This document shows positions 19,618-26,560 of a DNA stretch of 44,751 nt, in pieces; position 1 is the stretch's first letter; every line of letters starts with the position of its first letter. This DNA comes from JACZWZ01 sp036478235. Lineage in GTDB: Bacteria; Actinomycetota; Acidimicrobiia; Spongiisociales; UBA11373. The position numbers were made by a program, and so were the translations under genes. The stretch spans positions 1 to 44,751 of the forward strand of contig JAZGDZ010000101.1 in assembly GCA_036478235.1 (NCBI GenBank), in the 5' to 3' direction. Under the pieces are notes generated by a model that saw nothing but the letters and a program-made list of their open reading frames with translations, did no database searches and had not been told where the DNA came from.

Positions 19618-21304
19618 GAGGGGGCACTCCCATCTGGTGCAGGGCTGCGAGCATGACTTCGGAGAAGACGGGAGCAGCTCCCCTGCCACCACTGGCGTCC
19701 TCGACCGGCGAGTCGAGGATCACGAACACGACGATCTTCGGGTCCTCGATGGGGGCCATGCCGATGAAGCTGGCCACGACCTCATCGTCGCTGTAGGCCT
19801 GGACGTCAGTCAGATACTTCTCCGTCGTGCCGGTCTTTCCGCCGACACGGTATCCGGAAACGGCCGCTGCGGAACCCGTGCCGCGCTCGACCACCGCCTC
19901 GAGCATGATTCGCATCTGGGCGGCGGTCCCGGCCGACACCACCCTGCGCTCCAGCGGCTCCGTCTGACGCTGCGCTCCCGCTCCGTCCACGATCGCCTTT
20001 ACGAGATGTGGTTGAACCCATATGCCGTCGTTGGCGACGGTGGCATAGACCATGGCCATCTGGAGCGGTGTGACCGCCACGTGATATCCGATCGAGGTAC
20101 CCGCCAGGCAGGTCGCCAGGCACCAATCCTCCGGAGGCCTCAGCAATCCGTCCGCCTCGCCCGGGAAATCGATGCCGGACGCCCGGCCCTGGCCGAACGA
20201 GTGCATGTAGGTGTAAAGGGCTCGAGTTCCGAGGAGGTCGCCGAGAAGGATCGTGCCCAGATTCGAGGAATGGGTCACGATCCCGGTCACAGTCAGCCGG
20301 TCGGGATGAACCGTCACGTCCTTGAACACCGTGTCCAGGATCTCGATCCTGTCTGGGATCTCGAAGGTCGTCACCGGGCTCACCAGACCGGACTCGAGGG
20401 CAGCCGCGACCGTCACCAGCTTCTGAGTCGATCCCGGCTCGAAGACATCGGTTACCGCCCTGTTGCGCAGGGCGCCGGGAGGGGCCGCCGCCCGATCGGC
20501 CGGGTCGAACGAGGGCAGGTTGACCATCGCCAGGATCTCGCCCGTCTCGGGGTTCACCACCACCACCGATCCGGCTTTGGCACCGGTTCGCTCCAGAGCC
20601 GCCGCCAGAGCCTCTGTGGCCGCATACTGGATCTCGGTCTTGATCGTGAGAACGAGATCGGAGCCGGGCTCGGCCGGCTCGACCAGATACTCACCCTGTG
20701 GGATCACCCGACCGTATGGATCGCGTTCGACGAGCAGGACGCCCGGCTTGCCCGCTAGCGCCGCGTCGTAGAACAACTCGATCCCTTCGAGACCACTGTT
20801 GTCGTCCTCCCGGACAAACCCGACGACGTGAGCGGTCAGAGACCCGGCCGGATAGACCCGGCGCGGCTCGGAGAGAAAATAGATCCCGGTCAGCGAGGCC
20901 TGGCGAATCGGTTCGGCGAGCTGCGGGTCGAGCTGACGGGCGACGTATACGAACGGGCCATCGGTCGAAAGTATCTGGGCCAGGTCCGTGGGGTTGCGAG
21001 AGAGGAGCGGGGCGAGCAGGGAGGCGACGGTTTCGGGATCCGAGATCTCATATGGATTGGCGTAGACCGTGACACCTTCGGCGGTGACCGCAATCTCCCG
21101 CAAATCGCGGTCGAATATCGTCCCCCGATCGGCGGCAAGCGTCTCGCTCGCCAGGCGTTGCTCCAAGCCGCGCTCCGCGAACTCATCCGCTTGCGCTCCC
21201 TGGACGATGGTCAGGCGATATCCGATGAGGGACCAGGCGACGACGAGCAGAACCCCAACGGAAACGAGCCGGGCATTCAAGACTCGCCGCGGCCGCAGCT
21301 CCAT
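19610..21304 (-). CDS. ftsI: Septal transpeptidase FtsI (class B penicillin-binding protein 3)
   Basis: Cross-links peptidoglycan at the septum together with FtsW. The 564-aa protein has a short cytoplasmic tail, one transmembrane anchor (about residues 12-32), a class B dimerisation domain containing RGTIFDRDLREIAV, and a transpeptidase domain. Active-site motifs are S-x-x-K in EPGSTQKL (Ser292, Lys295), SSN in VTHSSNLG, and KTGTT in VGGKTGTTEKYL. No PASTA domains follow. Typical actinobacterial FtsI proteins can be longer at the N-terminus; this one is compact. It is followed by murE with an 8-base overlap. Confidence 0.96.
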   Translation of the reverse strand: MELRPRRVLNARLVSVGVLLVVAWSLIGYRLTIVQGAQADEFAERGLEQRLASETLAADRGTIFDRDLREIAVTAEGVTVYANPYEISDPETVASLLAPLLSRNPTDLAQILSTDGPFVYVARQLDPQLAEPIRQASLTGIYFLSEPRRVYPAGSLTAHVVGFVREDDNSGLEGIELFYDAALAGKPGVLLVERDPYGRVIPQGEYLVEPAEPGSDLVLTIKTEIQYAATEALAAALERTGAKAGSVVVVNPETGEILAMVNLPSFDPADRAAAPPGALRNRAVTDVFEPGSTQKLVTVAAALESGLVSPVTTFEIPDRIEILDTVFKDVTVHPDRLTVTGIVTHSSNLGTILLGDLLGTRALYTYMHSFGQGRASGIDFPGEADGLLRPPEDWCLATCLAGTSIGYHVAVTPLQMAMVYATVANDGIWVQPHLVKAIVDGAGAQRQTEPLERRVVSAGTAAQMRIMLEAVVERGTGSAAAVSGYRVGGKTGTTEKYLTDVQAYSDDEVVASFIGMAPIEDPKIVVFVILDSPVEDASGGRGAAPVFSEVMLAALHQMGVPPHG

Positions 21305-21345
21305 GGCCTCCTCCTCTCACCTCGGTGCCCGTCGCCGGCACCCGC

Positions 21346-21765
21346 CTACGGCTGGGCGCCCAGCAGCACCTTCAGGTCGATCCACCGCTCATCGATCCCT
21401 GGACCCGGCGAGCCGAGACCGGGCACGTCAATCGTCCTCACCACTTCGGGGTAAACCATCCCCATCTCGGTCGCCAGGCCGGAGATGCGCTCCGGCGACT
21501 GCAGCTGTGCAACCTGCAGGCGGAGATCCCAGTACTCCGCCTCCGCCAACTCGATGCGGCGCTCGACGTCCTCGAGCACGAAGGCACGTCGATCGAGTGC
21601 AATCCTGGAATAGACGAGCAGCAGGAAGGTCGCCGTCAGTGCCGCGGTCAGCAGAACCCAGTACCTCACCGCGCCGCGCCGCCGGGTGTCCGGCCCCAAC
21701 ACGACGTGGAATTGGCGGGAGCGGGGCCGGATGGTCCGGGGAACCGGGGCCAGTCGGGCGGTCAC
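21346..21765 (-). CDS. ftsL: FtsL-like septum formation initiator protein
   Basis: A 139-aa bitopic protein placed between rsmH and ftsI, where ftsL lies in dcw clusters. A basic cytoplasmic N-terminus of about 33 residues precedes a hydrophobic segment (YWVLLTAALTATFLLLVYS), followed by a coiled-coil-like region (VLEDVERRIELAEAEYWDLR). The tail has QLQSPERISGLATEMGMVYP, matching the FtsL/DivIC pattern of 'sperie.a...lGM..P'. FtsL sequence is weakly conserved, so position and topology carry most of the weight. The GTG start overlaps the rsmH stop. Confidence 0.82.
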   Translation of the reverse strand: MTARLAPVPRTIRPRSRQFHVVLGPDTRRRGAVRYWVLLTAALTATFLLLVYSRIALDRRAFVLEDVERRIELAEAEYWDLRLQVAQLQSPERISGLATEMGMVYPEVVRTIDVPGLGSPGPGIDERWIDLKVLLGAQP

Positions 21766-22673
21766 GCGACCTTCTCGGCGGCGCGCAGACGAGCACTTCG
21801 CGCCCTGGGGTTCAACTCGATCTCGGCCGGATCGGGCGTCTCACCACCCCGCGTCAGCAGCCGCAACTCGGCGACCGTGTCGCAGACGCAAACCGGGAAA
21901 TCAGGCGGACAGGTGCAACCGGCCGCTCCCGCTGCGAAGCGACGCTTGACGATCCGATCTTCGAGGGAGTGATAGCTGATCACGACGATCCTTCCGCCGT
22001 GTCGCAGCACCCGCAGGGCAACGTCGAGCGCATCGGTGAAGGCGGCGAGCTCGTCGTTGACGGCAATGCGAAGGGCCTGGAAAGTACGTCGAGCAGGATG
22101 CCCGTGGTCCCGGGCCCGAGCCGGCACGGCGTCGGCGACGACAGTCGCCAGTGCGAGCGTGTCCGTGATGGGACGTGCTGCGACGATGGCGCCTGCGATC
22201 CGGCGGGCGAACCGCTCTTCACCAAAACGGCTGATGACGCCTGCGATTCTTGCCTCGGACCACTCGTTGACGATGACTGCGGCGTCGAGGGTCGCATCCG
22301 GCCCCATGCGCATGTCGAGCGGGCCGCGTCGTCGATACGAGAACCCTCGCTCCCCCACGTCGAGCTGATGTGACGAGACACCCAAGTCGAAAACGGCTCC
22401 ATCGATCTCATCGAGTCCCTCCTCGCGCAGCACCGCCTCGAGCGTCCTGAAGTCGGCCAGCCGGAAGGTGACTCGATTCCCCATCCGAGCGGCCTCCAAA
22501 CCTGCGTCCGGGTCCCGATCGAGCGCGAGAACCTCTTTGCGGTCGTTCGCCTCGAGCAGGACCCGGCTGTGACCGCCGCCCCCAAAGGTGGCGTCGACGA
22601 TCGTTCCGTCGATCGGGGCCAGCCAGTGCCGGACCCGGTCGGCCATGACCGGTACGTGATAGTCCCGGCCCAC
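21762..22673 (-). CDS. rsmH: 16S rRNA (cytosine-1402-N4)-methyltransferase RsmH (MraW)
   Basis: A SAM-dependent methyltransferase acting on C1402 of 16S rRNA. Starting at the GTG at 22673 the protein is 303 aa and begins GRDYHVPVMADRVRHWL, the canonical RsmH N-terminus. Signatures: VDATFGGGGHSRVLLE, the SAM loop, FDLGVSSHQLDVGERGFSYR, GPLDMRMGPDA, and VISYHSLEDRIVKRRF. A GGGGGG Shine-Dalgarno lies 6 bases before this GTG; an ATG at 22733 would add a 20-residue non-conserved extension. C-terminal NPRARSARLRAAEKV is also typical. Confidence 0.94.
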   Translation of the reverse strand: MGRDYHVPVMADRVRHWLAPIDGTIVDATFGGGGHSRVLLEANDRKEVLALDRDPDAGLEAARMGNRVTFRLADFRTLEAVLREEGLDEIDGAVFDLGVSSHQLDVGERGFSYRRRGPLDMRMGPDATLDAAVIVNEWSEARIAGVISRFGEERFARRIAGAIVAARPITDTLALATVVADAVPARARDHGHPARRTFQALRIAVNDELAAFTDALDVALRVLRHGGRIVVISYHSLEDRIVKRRFAAGAAGCTCPPDFPVCVCDTVAELRLLTRGGETPDPAEIELNPRARSARLRAAEKVA

Positions 22674-22788
22674 CGTCAGCCCCCCGGAGCGCTGGCGCCA
22701 AAGTGGAAGCGGGCGGAGTAAGGGGCTTTCCACATGGCATCCGGAGGGCTGACACTGGGTCGGGCGACCCGTCGTAGGCGGACACGGC

Positions 22789-23220
22789 TCAGATTCCTTC
22801 CTGACTGAGCGCCTCTTCGATTCCCGAGTAGAGCTCGTCGGCGTCGCTGCTGTTGGCCTCCCATGAAGCCGCGTTCCAAATCTCGAGGTGATCGGACACC
22901 CCGACCACTACCACGTCCTTCTGCAGGTCGCCGTACTCCCGCAGCGGTGCTGGGATCTGAATGCGCCCCTGGCCATCCATCGGTTGGTCGCTGGCCGCCC
23001 CGAAGAAGGAGCGGGCGTAGTTGCGACTGCGGCGATCGGTGCGCGGAAGCCGGTCGATCTTCTGCACCTCTTCTTCCCACTTGTCGATCGGGAAGACGTA
23101 GAGACATCGCTCCTGGCCCTTGGTGACGACGAGTCCCCCCTCGAGACGATCGCGGAACTTCGCCGGCAGCACCAGGCGACCCTTCGAATCCACACTGTGT
23201 TGGTACTCGCCCAGGAACAC
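22789..23220 (-). CDS. mraZ: Transcriptional regulator MraZ
   Basis: An AbrB-fold DNA-binding protein, first gene of the dcw cluster, which in other bacteria represses or activates its own operon by binding short direct repeats near the promoter. The 143-aa protein has two repeated SpoVT-AbrB-like halves: FLGEYQHSVDSKGRLVLPAKF at the start and DGQGRIQIPAPLREYG in the second half, each with the DxKGR/DxQGR signature. It begins with GTG at 23220. A candidate operator with four GTGG boxes lies about 80-110 bases upstream. The C-terminal tail is acidic. Confidence 0.95.
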   Translation of the reverse strand: MFLGEYQHSVDSKGRLVLPAKFRDRLEGGLVVTKGQERCLYVFPIDKWEEEVQKIDRLPRTDRRSRNYARSFFGAASDQPMDGQGRIQIPAPLREYGDLQKDVVVVGVSDHLEIWNAASWEANSSDADELYSGIEEALSQEGI

Positions 23221-23298
23221 GACCTGGCGTCTCCGTTCTCTTCACCTGTCGCCTCCAAGAGGCGCTTTGGGGTGGGAGGCCGCCGCCTCCCGAGTTCT

Positions 23299-23339
23299 CC
23301 ACGGCCCCCCACTTTGCCCCACAACCAGCCACTTGTCAA
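23299..23339 (-). promoter_or_regulatory. mraZ/dcw promoter with four MraZ-type GTGG boxes at 10-bp spacing
   Basis: On the minus strand GTGG occurs four times with starts exactly 10 bp apart (CCAC on plus at 23299, 23309, 23319 and 23329). The boxes read AAGTGG, TTGTGG, AAGTGG and CCGTGG. MraZ binds arrays of short GTGG/TGGGN-like direct repeats with about this period. A -35 box TTGACA (23334-23339) and, 17 bp on, a weak -10 CAAAGT (23311-23316) overlap the array, giving an untranslated leader of roughly 85 bases. The spacing is visible; binding is inferred. Confidence 0.7.
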
Positions 23340-23396
23340 CACCCCAGGCCCACTTTGTGGATAAGTTCGCCACCGAATCGGCGCCCTCTCTTAGGG

Positions 23397-23436
23397 AACT
23401 GGTGACTGGAGACTGGCGACTGGCGACTAGCAACTA
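23397..23436 (+). repeat. Tandem heptamer repeat (GACTGGC-type)
   Basis: The sequence reads in 7-base steps AACTGGT, GACTGGA, GACTGGC, GACTGGC, GACTAGC, AACTA, ending about 12 bases before the SDR start codon. It resembles the short tandemly repeated heptamers known from some bacterial intergenic regions. A reverse-oriented relative (AGTCTCCAGTCCCC) lies at 31897-31910, after the transglutaminase gene. Confidence 0.6.
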
Positions 23437-23448
23437 CCCTCCCCCGCC

Positions 23449-24198
23449 ATGCCCCTCACCGGCCGAACGATCCTCGTCACCGGGTCCTCGAGCGGAATCG
23501 GCCGCGGACTGTGCCGTGCCTACGCCGCCGCCGGGGCCAGGGTGTTCGCCACGGGACGCGACGAGTCTGCCCTCGACGAGACGGTGGAGGCGCTACCCGC
23601 CGCCAGCGCCGTGCCGATCGTCGCCGACATCACCACCGACGCCGGGAGAGGCGCGATCGCCACCGTGGTCGACCACGCCCGAGGGGTGCTCGACGTGGCC
23701 GTTCACGCAGCCGGGCTGCTGGGCCCGCCCGGCGTGTCGCTGGCGCGATACCCGACGGAGGACTGGCATCGAGTGTTCGAGGTGAACGTCACTGCGGTGC
23801 ACCTCCTGCACCAGGTACTCGTCCCTTTCCTCGACCGCTCCGAGGCCGCGACGGTGATCGGGCTGTCCAGCACCGTGGGACGCGAAGGTCGCGCCGGCTG
23901 GGGGATGTATGCGGTGTCGAAGCATGCCCTCGAGGGCTGGCTCGCCACGCTCACTCACGAGTTCGATGGCCGAGTCTTCTCGGTGAATCCGGGGGGCACC
24001 CGGACCCCGATGCGGGCGATGGCGGTGCCCGACGAAGATCCCATGACGCTGCCGACACCCGAGGACATCGCCCCGATCTTCCTGAGGCTCGCCCACCCCG
24101 GCGTTCCGGAGCCGACCGGATCGCTGTTCGAAGCACAGGACTGGATAGGCGCCGACCCGTGGGAGGGACTCCCGTCGGCGGCTCAAGCCGGTGCCTAG
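23449..24198 (+). CDS. Short-chain dehydrogenase/reductase
   Basis: A 249-aa classical SDR, an NAD(P)(H)-dependent oxidoreductase. The cofactor motif TGSSSGIG is at residues 11-18. HAAG at 86-89 replaces the usual NNAG, and the N of the tetrad is in FEVNVTAVHLL. The catalytic Ser140/141, Tyr154 and Lys158 are in LSSTVG and YAVSKHALEG. The substrate is unknown; the generic fold does not allow assignment. It opens a plus-strand group with a universal stress protein and a LapA-like protein, divergent from mraZ. A GTG-rich, heptamer-repeat leader precedes the ATG, with no strong Shine-Dalgarno seen. Confidence 0.88.
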   Translation: MPLTGRTILVTGSSSGIGRGLCRAYAAAGARVFATGRDESALDETVEALPAASAVPIVADITTDAGRGAIATVVDHARGVLDVAVHAAGLLGPPGVSLARYPTEDWHRVFEVNVTAVHLLHQVLVPFLDRSEAATVIGLSSTVGREGRAGWGMYAVSKHALEGWLATLTHEFDGRVFSVNPGGTRTPMRAMAVPDEDPMTLPTPEDIAPIFLRLAHPGVPEPTGSLFEAQDWIGADPWEGLPSAAQAGA

Positions 24199-24222
24199 TC
24201 TGTACGCACCACGAGGAGGACC

Positions 24223-24735
24223 ATGCACGTTCTGATCGCCACCGACGGCACCCTCGACCCGGCGAAGACCGCCGAGTTCGCCAAGGCCATCGCCGGTGCC
24301 GACGGTGCGGTGACCGTGGTGACGATGGTCGAGATCAACCGCAATCTGCTGCGCGACCTGCGAGGCCTCTTCGGGGAGCGCATCGTGGATGCCACCCACC
24401 AGGACGCCGAGTACGTAGGCCTGCAGCCGGACGCAGGAGCAGCGGTGGGGGCCGATTGGCCCGGCGACGACAAGATGCTCGCCCGCTATCTCGAGGACCA
24501 GAAGGAGCTCCGCACCCGGGACCTGGTCGCCGCCCTGAAGGACGCTGGGATCGAACCGAACGTCGAGGTCCACGAGGCCGACGCCGCCAGCGGCATCATC
24601 GCCGCGGCCAAGGACCTGGAGGTAGATGTGGTCTGCGTCGGCTCACATGGCCGCGGACTGTTCGAGGGATTGCTCGGCTCGACCAGCACCAAGCTGGCAA
24701 GGCGTTGTCCGGGTCCGGTCCTGATCATCCGCTGA
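24223..24735 (+). CDS. Universal stress protein (UspA family)
   Basis: A 170-aa single-domain Usp protein. It starts MHVLIATDGTLD, the family beta-1 with a conserved Asp, and ends in the nucleotide-binding block VCVGSHGRGLFEGLLGSTST, with LARRCPGPVLIIR as last strand. The loop has eight rather than the usual nine residues between the second G and the GS of the G-2x-G-9x-G(S/T) ATP motif, so ATP binding is probable but not assured. AGGAGG lies just before the ATG. The stop overlaps the next gene's start by one base. Confidence 0.88.
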   Translation: MHVLIATDGTLDPAKTAEFAKAIAGADGAVTVVTMVEINRNLLRDLRGLFGERIVDATHQDAEYVGLQPDAGAAVGADWPGDDKMLARYLEDQKELRTRDLVAALKDAGIEPNVEVHEADAASGIIAAAKDLEVDVVCVGSHGRGLFEGLLGSTSTKLARRCPGPVLIIR

Positions 24736-25064
24736 TGACAGACCCCACCCGACCCCAGCCGCAGAGTTTCCGGCCTCCCGAGAGTCAACGCCGTTGGGCC
24801 GGCGCTGCCATTCTGGCCGCGGTCGTCGTCGTTCCGATTGGAATCCTGATCTTCTCCAACCTCGACACGACCGAGGTCTCATGGGCCGGCTTTGAACTCG
24901 ACCAGCCTCTCTGGCTGATCCTGATGGTGACGTTCGCGGCCGGGATGTTGGGAGGAAAGCTGGTCGGTTGGAGCTGGAGGCGATGGCGACGGCGACGCAG
25001 GCGCCTCAAGGAGGAATTGGAGATCCTCCGCAAGCACGCGGTCGATCCGGGCGACGGCTCCTGA
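24735..25064 (+). CDS. LapA-domain (DUF1049) membrane protein
   Basis: A 109-aa protein with two hydrophobic segments, WAGAAILAAVVVVPIGILIF and LWLILMVTFAAGMLGGKLVG, separated by the short NLDTTEVSWAGFELDQP strand typical of the lipopolysaccharide assembly protein A domain family. A strongly basic stretch (WRRWRRRRRRLKEELEIL) and a helical tail follow on the cytoplasmic side. The role in Gram-positive bacteria is unknown. The start ATG overlaps the stop of the universal stress gene. Confidence 0.82.
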   Translation: MTDPTRPQPQSFRPPESQRRWAGAAILAAVVVVPIGILIFSNLDTTEVSWAGFELDQPLWLILMVTFAAGMLGGKLVGWSWRRWRRRRRRLKEELEILRKHAVDPGDGS

Positions 25065-25107
25065 GTTCGGCGGGTCGTTGCCCGTCTCGCTGGTATCGTC
25101 GCCCTCC

Positions 25108-25608
25108 ATGGTGCAGGCGCTGGTCCTGAACGCGACGTACGAACCGCTCTCGGTGGTGTCAGCCCGTCGCGCCGTGGTCCTGCTGGTCAACGAGAAAGCC
25201 GAGCTGGTCCACTCGGGGGATCAGTCCTGGTCGTCGGAGCACCTGCGAATCCCGGTCCCGACCGTCATCCGCCTTCGCCGCTACGTGAAGGTCCCGTACC
25301 ACCGCCGGGTTCCCCTCAACCGCCGGGCGGTCTTCGCCCGCGACCGGCACCGCTGCCAGTACTGCGGCCGAAACGCTGAGAACCTCGACCACGTGGTCCC
25401 TCGCTCGCGCGGCGGGGATCACACCTGGGAGAACGTGGTCGCCGCCTGCCGCCCGTGCAACACCCGCAAGGGCAACCGCACTCCGATTGAGGCATCGATG
25501 ACGCTGCGAGCCCAGCCGCGCGCCCCCCGCCGCCATGGCTGGATTCTCATTGGTCTCGGGAACACTCCCCATCCCTCTTGGGACGCCTACATCGGTGTGG
25601 CCGGCTGA
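25108..25608 (+). CDS. HNH endonuclease family protein
   Basis: A 166-aa protein of the actinobacterial HNH type. The N-terminal half begins MVQALVLNATYEPLSVVSAR, a conserved block of unknown function. The HNH domain has two CxxC pairs (Cys83/Cys86 in CQYCGR, Cys114/Cys117 in CRPCNTRKGNRTP) around LDHVVPRSRGGDHTWENVV, which supplies the His and Asn. Such genes are widespread single-copy genes in actinobacteria; the target is unknown. Little space lies before the ATG (25108) apart from a TATCGT-like box, so the transcript could be leaderless. The stop TGA is directly followed by a structured repeat unit. Confidence 0.9.
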   Translation: MVQALVLNATYEPLSVVSARRAVVLLVNEKAELVHSGDQSWSSEHLRIPVPTVIRLRRYVKVPYHRRVPLNRRAVFARDRHRCQYCGRNAENLDHVVPRSRGGDHTWENVVAACRPCNTRKGNRTPIEASMTLRAQPRAPRRHGWILIGLGNTPHPSWDAYIGVAG

Positions 25609-25698
25609 GAGGGCGCGCCGCTAGGCGCGGACTCGGCGACCTGGGAAGGGACCCAGGTCGCACAGCGATGAGCCGTAGGGCGAAAAGCCATCAGCAGA
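25609..25698 (+). repeat. Structured intergenic repeat, short unit (90 bp)
   Basis: Starts with GAGGGCGCGCC immediately after the HNH stop codon. Hairpin 1 is GCGCC-GCTA-GGCGC. Hairpin 2 is a perfect 10-bp stem (25636-25645 with 25652-25661, loop AAGGGA). The unit ends in GCGATGAGCCGTAGGGCGAAAAGCCATCAGCAG-type sequence, 25662-25695. It is 90 bp, the same length as the short unit at 26471-26560. Confidence 0.85.
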
Positions 25699-25864
25699 GA
25701 GGGCGCGCCGCTAGGCGCCGACTCGGCGGCCTGGGAAGGGACCCAGGTCGTAGTACACCGCGCCGCCCGAAGGGCGGCACAACCATGCGGAGGGGTTCGA
25801 GGCCGAGTAGGGCTCGAGCACCGGAGCCAAATACGCAGCCACAAACGTGAAGAGCCATCAGCAG
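25699..25864 (+). repeat. Structured intergenic repeat, long unit (about 166 bp)
   Basis: In direct tandem with the short unit. It has the same left part, with hairpin 2 now containing one G-T pair, and an extra middle block: hairpin 3 (GCCGCCC-GAA-GGGCGGC), CATGCGGAGG, hairpin 4 (TTCGAG 25796-25801 with CTCGAG 25813-25818), CCGGAGCCAAA, and the shared tail AGAGCCATCAGCAG. Its hairpin 4 has compensatory changes relative to the copies at 145-169 and near 32031-32054. From 25865 to 25942 nothing but a Shine-Dalgarno is seen. Confidence 0.85.
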
Positions 25865-25942
25865 CCCATCAAGCCCACTCAGGGCAGCGCCACTTGACAC
25901 TCTCAGTAGCGTCACCCACACTTGGCGGAGGAGGTTCCAGTC

Positions 25943-26446
25943 GTGCGCATCGCCGGATATGTGCGGGAGTCGGCCGACCCGTCTGACGACCGGCCCGCCT
26001 TCACCCAGCAGGAGGAGCTGCGCCGCTTCGCCGGCGACCACGGCCATAACATCGTCGCAATTTGCCAGGACCTCCGAGCCCCCGGGGCTCCGCCGAGTCG
26101 GGACGGATACCTGAGCCTCCTGGGGGTCGTTGCTTCTGGAGGCGTCGAGGCCGTGCTCGTCCCCGGGATCGCCACCTTCTCGTCCGACGCGATCGTCCAG
26201 GAGATCATGCTGTGGGACCTGCAGGCGCGAGGTGTGCGCCTCCTCTCCACGGTGGCCGCGGACCTCGCCCTGCTCGATCCCGAGGCGGTTCCCGAACCGT
26301 CGCGCATGGTGATTCGCGACGTCCTCGAACGCGTCGGGGAGCATGCCGCGGGACTGGGGGCGTACCGGATGGACCCGCCGGGGATCCTCCCCGACGGGGA
26401 CGTGTTGGTGCACATCATCGAGGCCGACGCCGCCGAGGGTGAGTGA
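25943..26446 (+). CDS. Degenerate serine-recombinase (resolvase N-terminal)-like protein
   Basis: A 167-aa protein resembling only the N-terminal catalytic domain of serine recombinases. VRIAGYVRESADP matches the Y-x-R-x-S start, so the nucleophile Ser position is kept. FTQQEELRRFAGDHGHNIV and VEAVLVPGIATFSSDAI follow the family pattern, but the conserved Arg-containing DRLSR block reads ATFSSD, so the active site looks damaged. There is no C-terminal recombinase or zinc-ribbon domain. It may be a repurposed or non-catalytic protein. The GTG at 25943 is preferred, 8 bases after GGAGGAGG. Structured repeats in opposite orientation lie on both sides (25609-25864 and 26447-26560). Confidence 0.65.
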   Translation: MRIAGYVRESADPSDDRPAFTQQEELRRFAGDHGHNIVAICQDLRAPGAPPSRDGYLSLLGVVASGGVEAVLVPGIATFSSDAIVQEIMLWDLQARGVRLLSTVAADLALLDPEAVPEPSRMVIRDVLERVGEHAAGLGAYRMDPPGILPDGDVLVHIIEADAAEGE

Positions 26447-26560
26447 TTTCGCGCCTAACGGCGCGCCCTCTGTGTTGTCGGCTCTTCGGCTACAGCCTCA
26501 TCGCGGTGCGACCTGGGTCCCTTCCCAGGTCGCCGAGTCCCCGCCTAACGGCGCGCCCTC
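26447..26560 (-). repeat. Structured intergenic repeat, short unit plus truncated next unit
   Basis: Minus-strand orientation. A complete 90-bp unit (26560 down to 26471) begins GAGGGCGCGCC, overlapping the TAG stop of the neighbouring gene by one base. It has the hairpin GCGACCTGGG-AAGGGA-CCCAGGTCGC and the GCGATGAG tail. A second GAGGGCGCGCC box (26470-26460) starts another unit that is truncated at the resolvase-like stop. It separates two convergent genes. Confidence 0.83.

Noticed and set aside
22674..22733. ATG at 22733 as the start of rsmH
   Set aside because: It adds 20 non-conserved residues and lacks a Shine-Dalgarno; the GTG at 22673 follows a GGGGGG motif and gives the canonical N-terminus.
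25578..25850. Open frame running through the tandem repeats, giving Arg/Gly-rich peptides such as RGRAARRGLGDLGRDPGR
   Set aside because: The frame is broken by stops in other copies (the unit at 26471-26560 and the one at 97-198), while stems keep pairing through compensatory changes, so the element is more likely non-coding.
25609..25864. CRISPR array
   Set aside because: Only two adjacent units of different length, no regular spacers and no cas genes.
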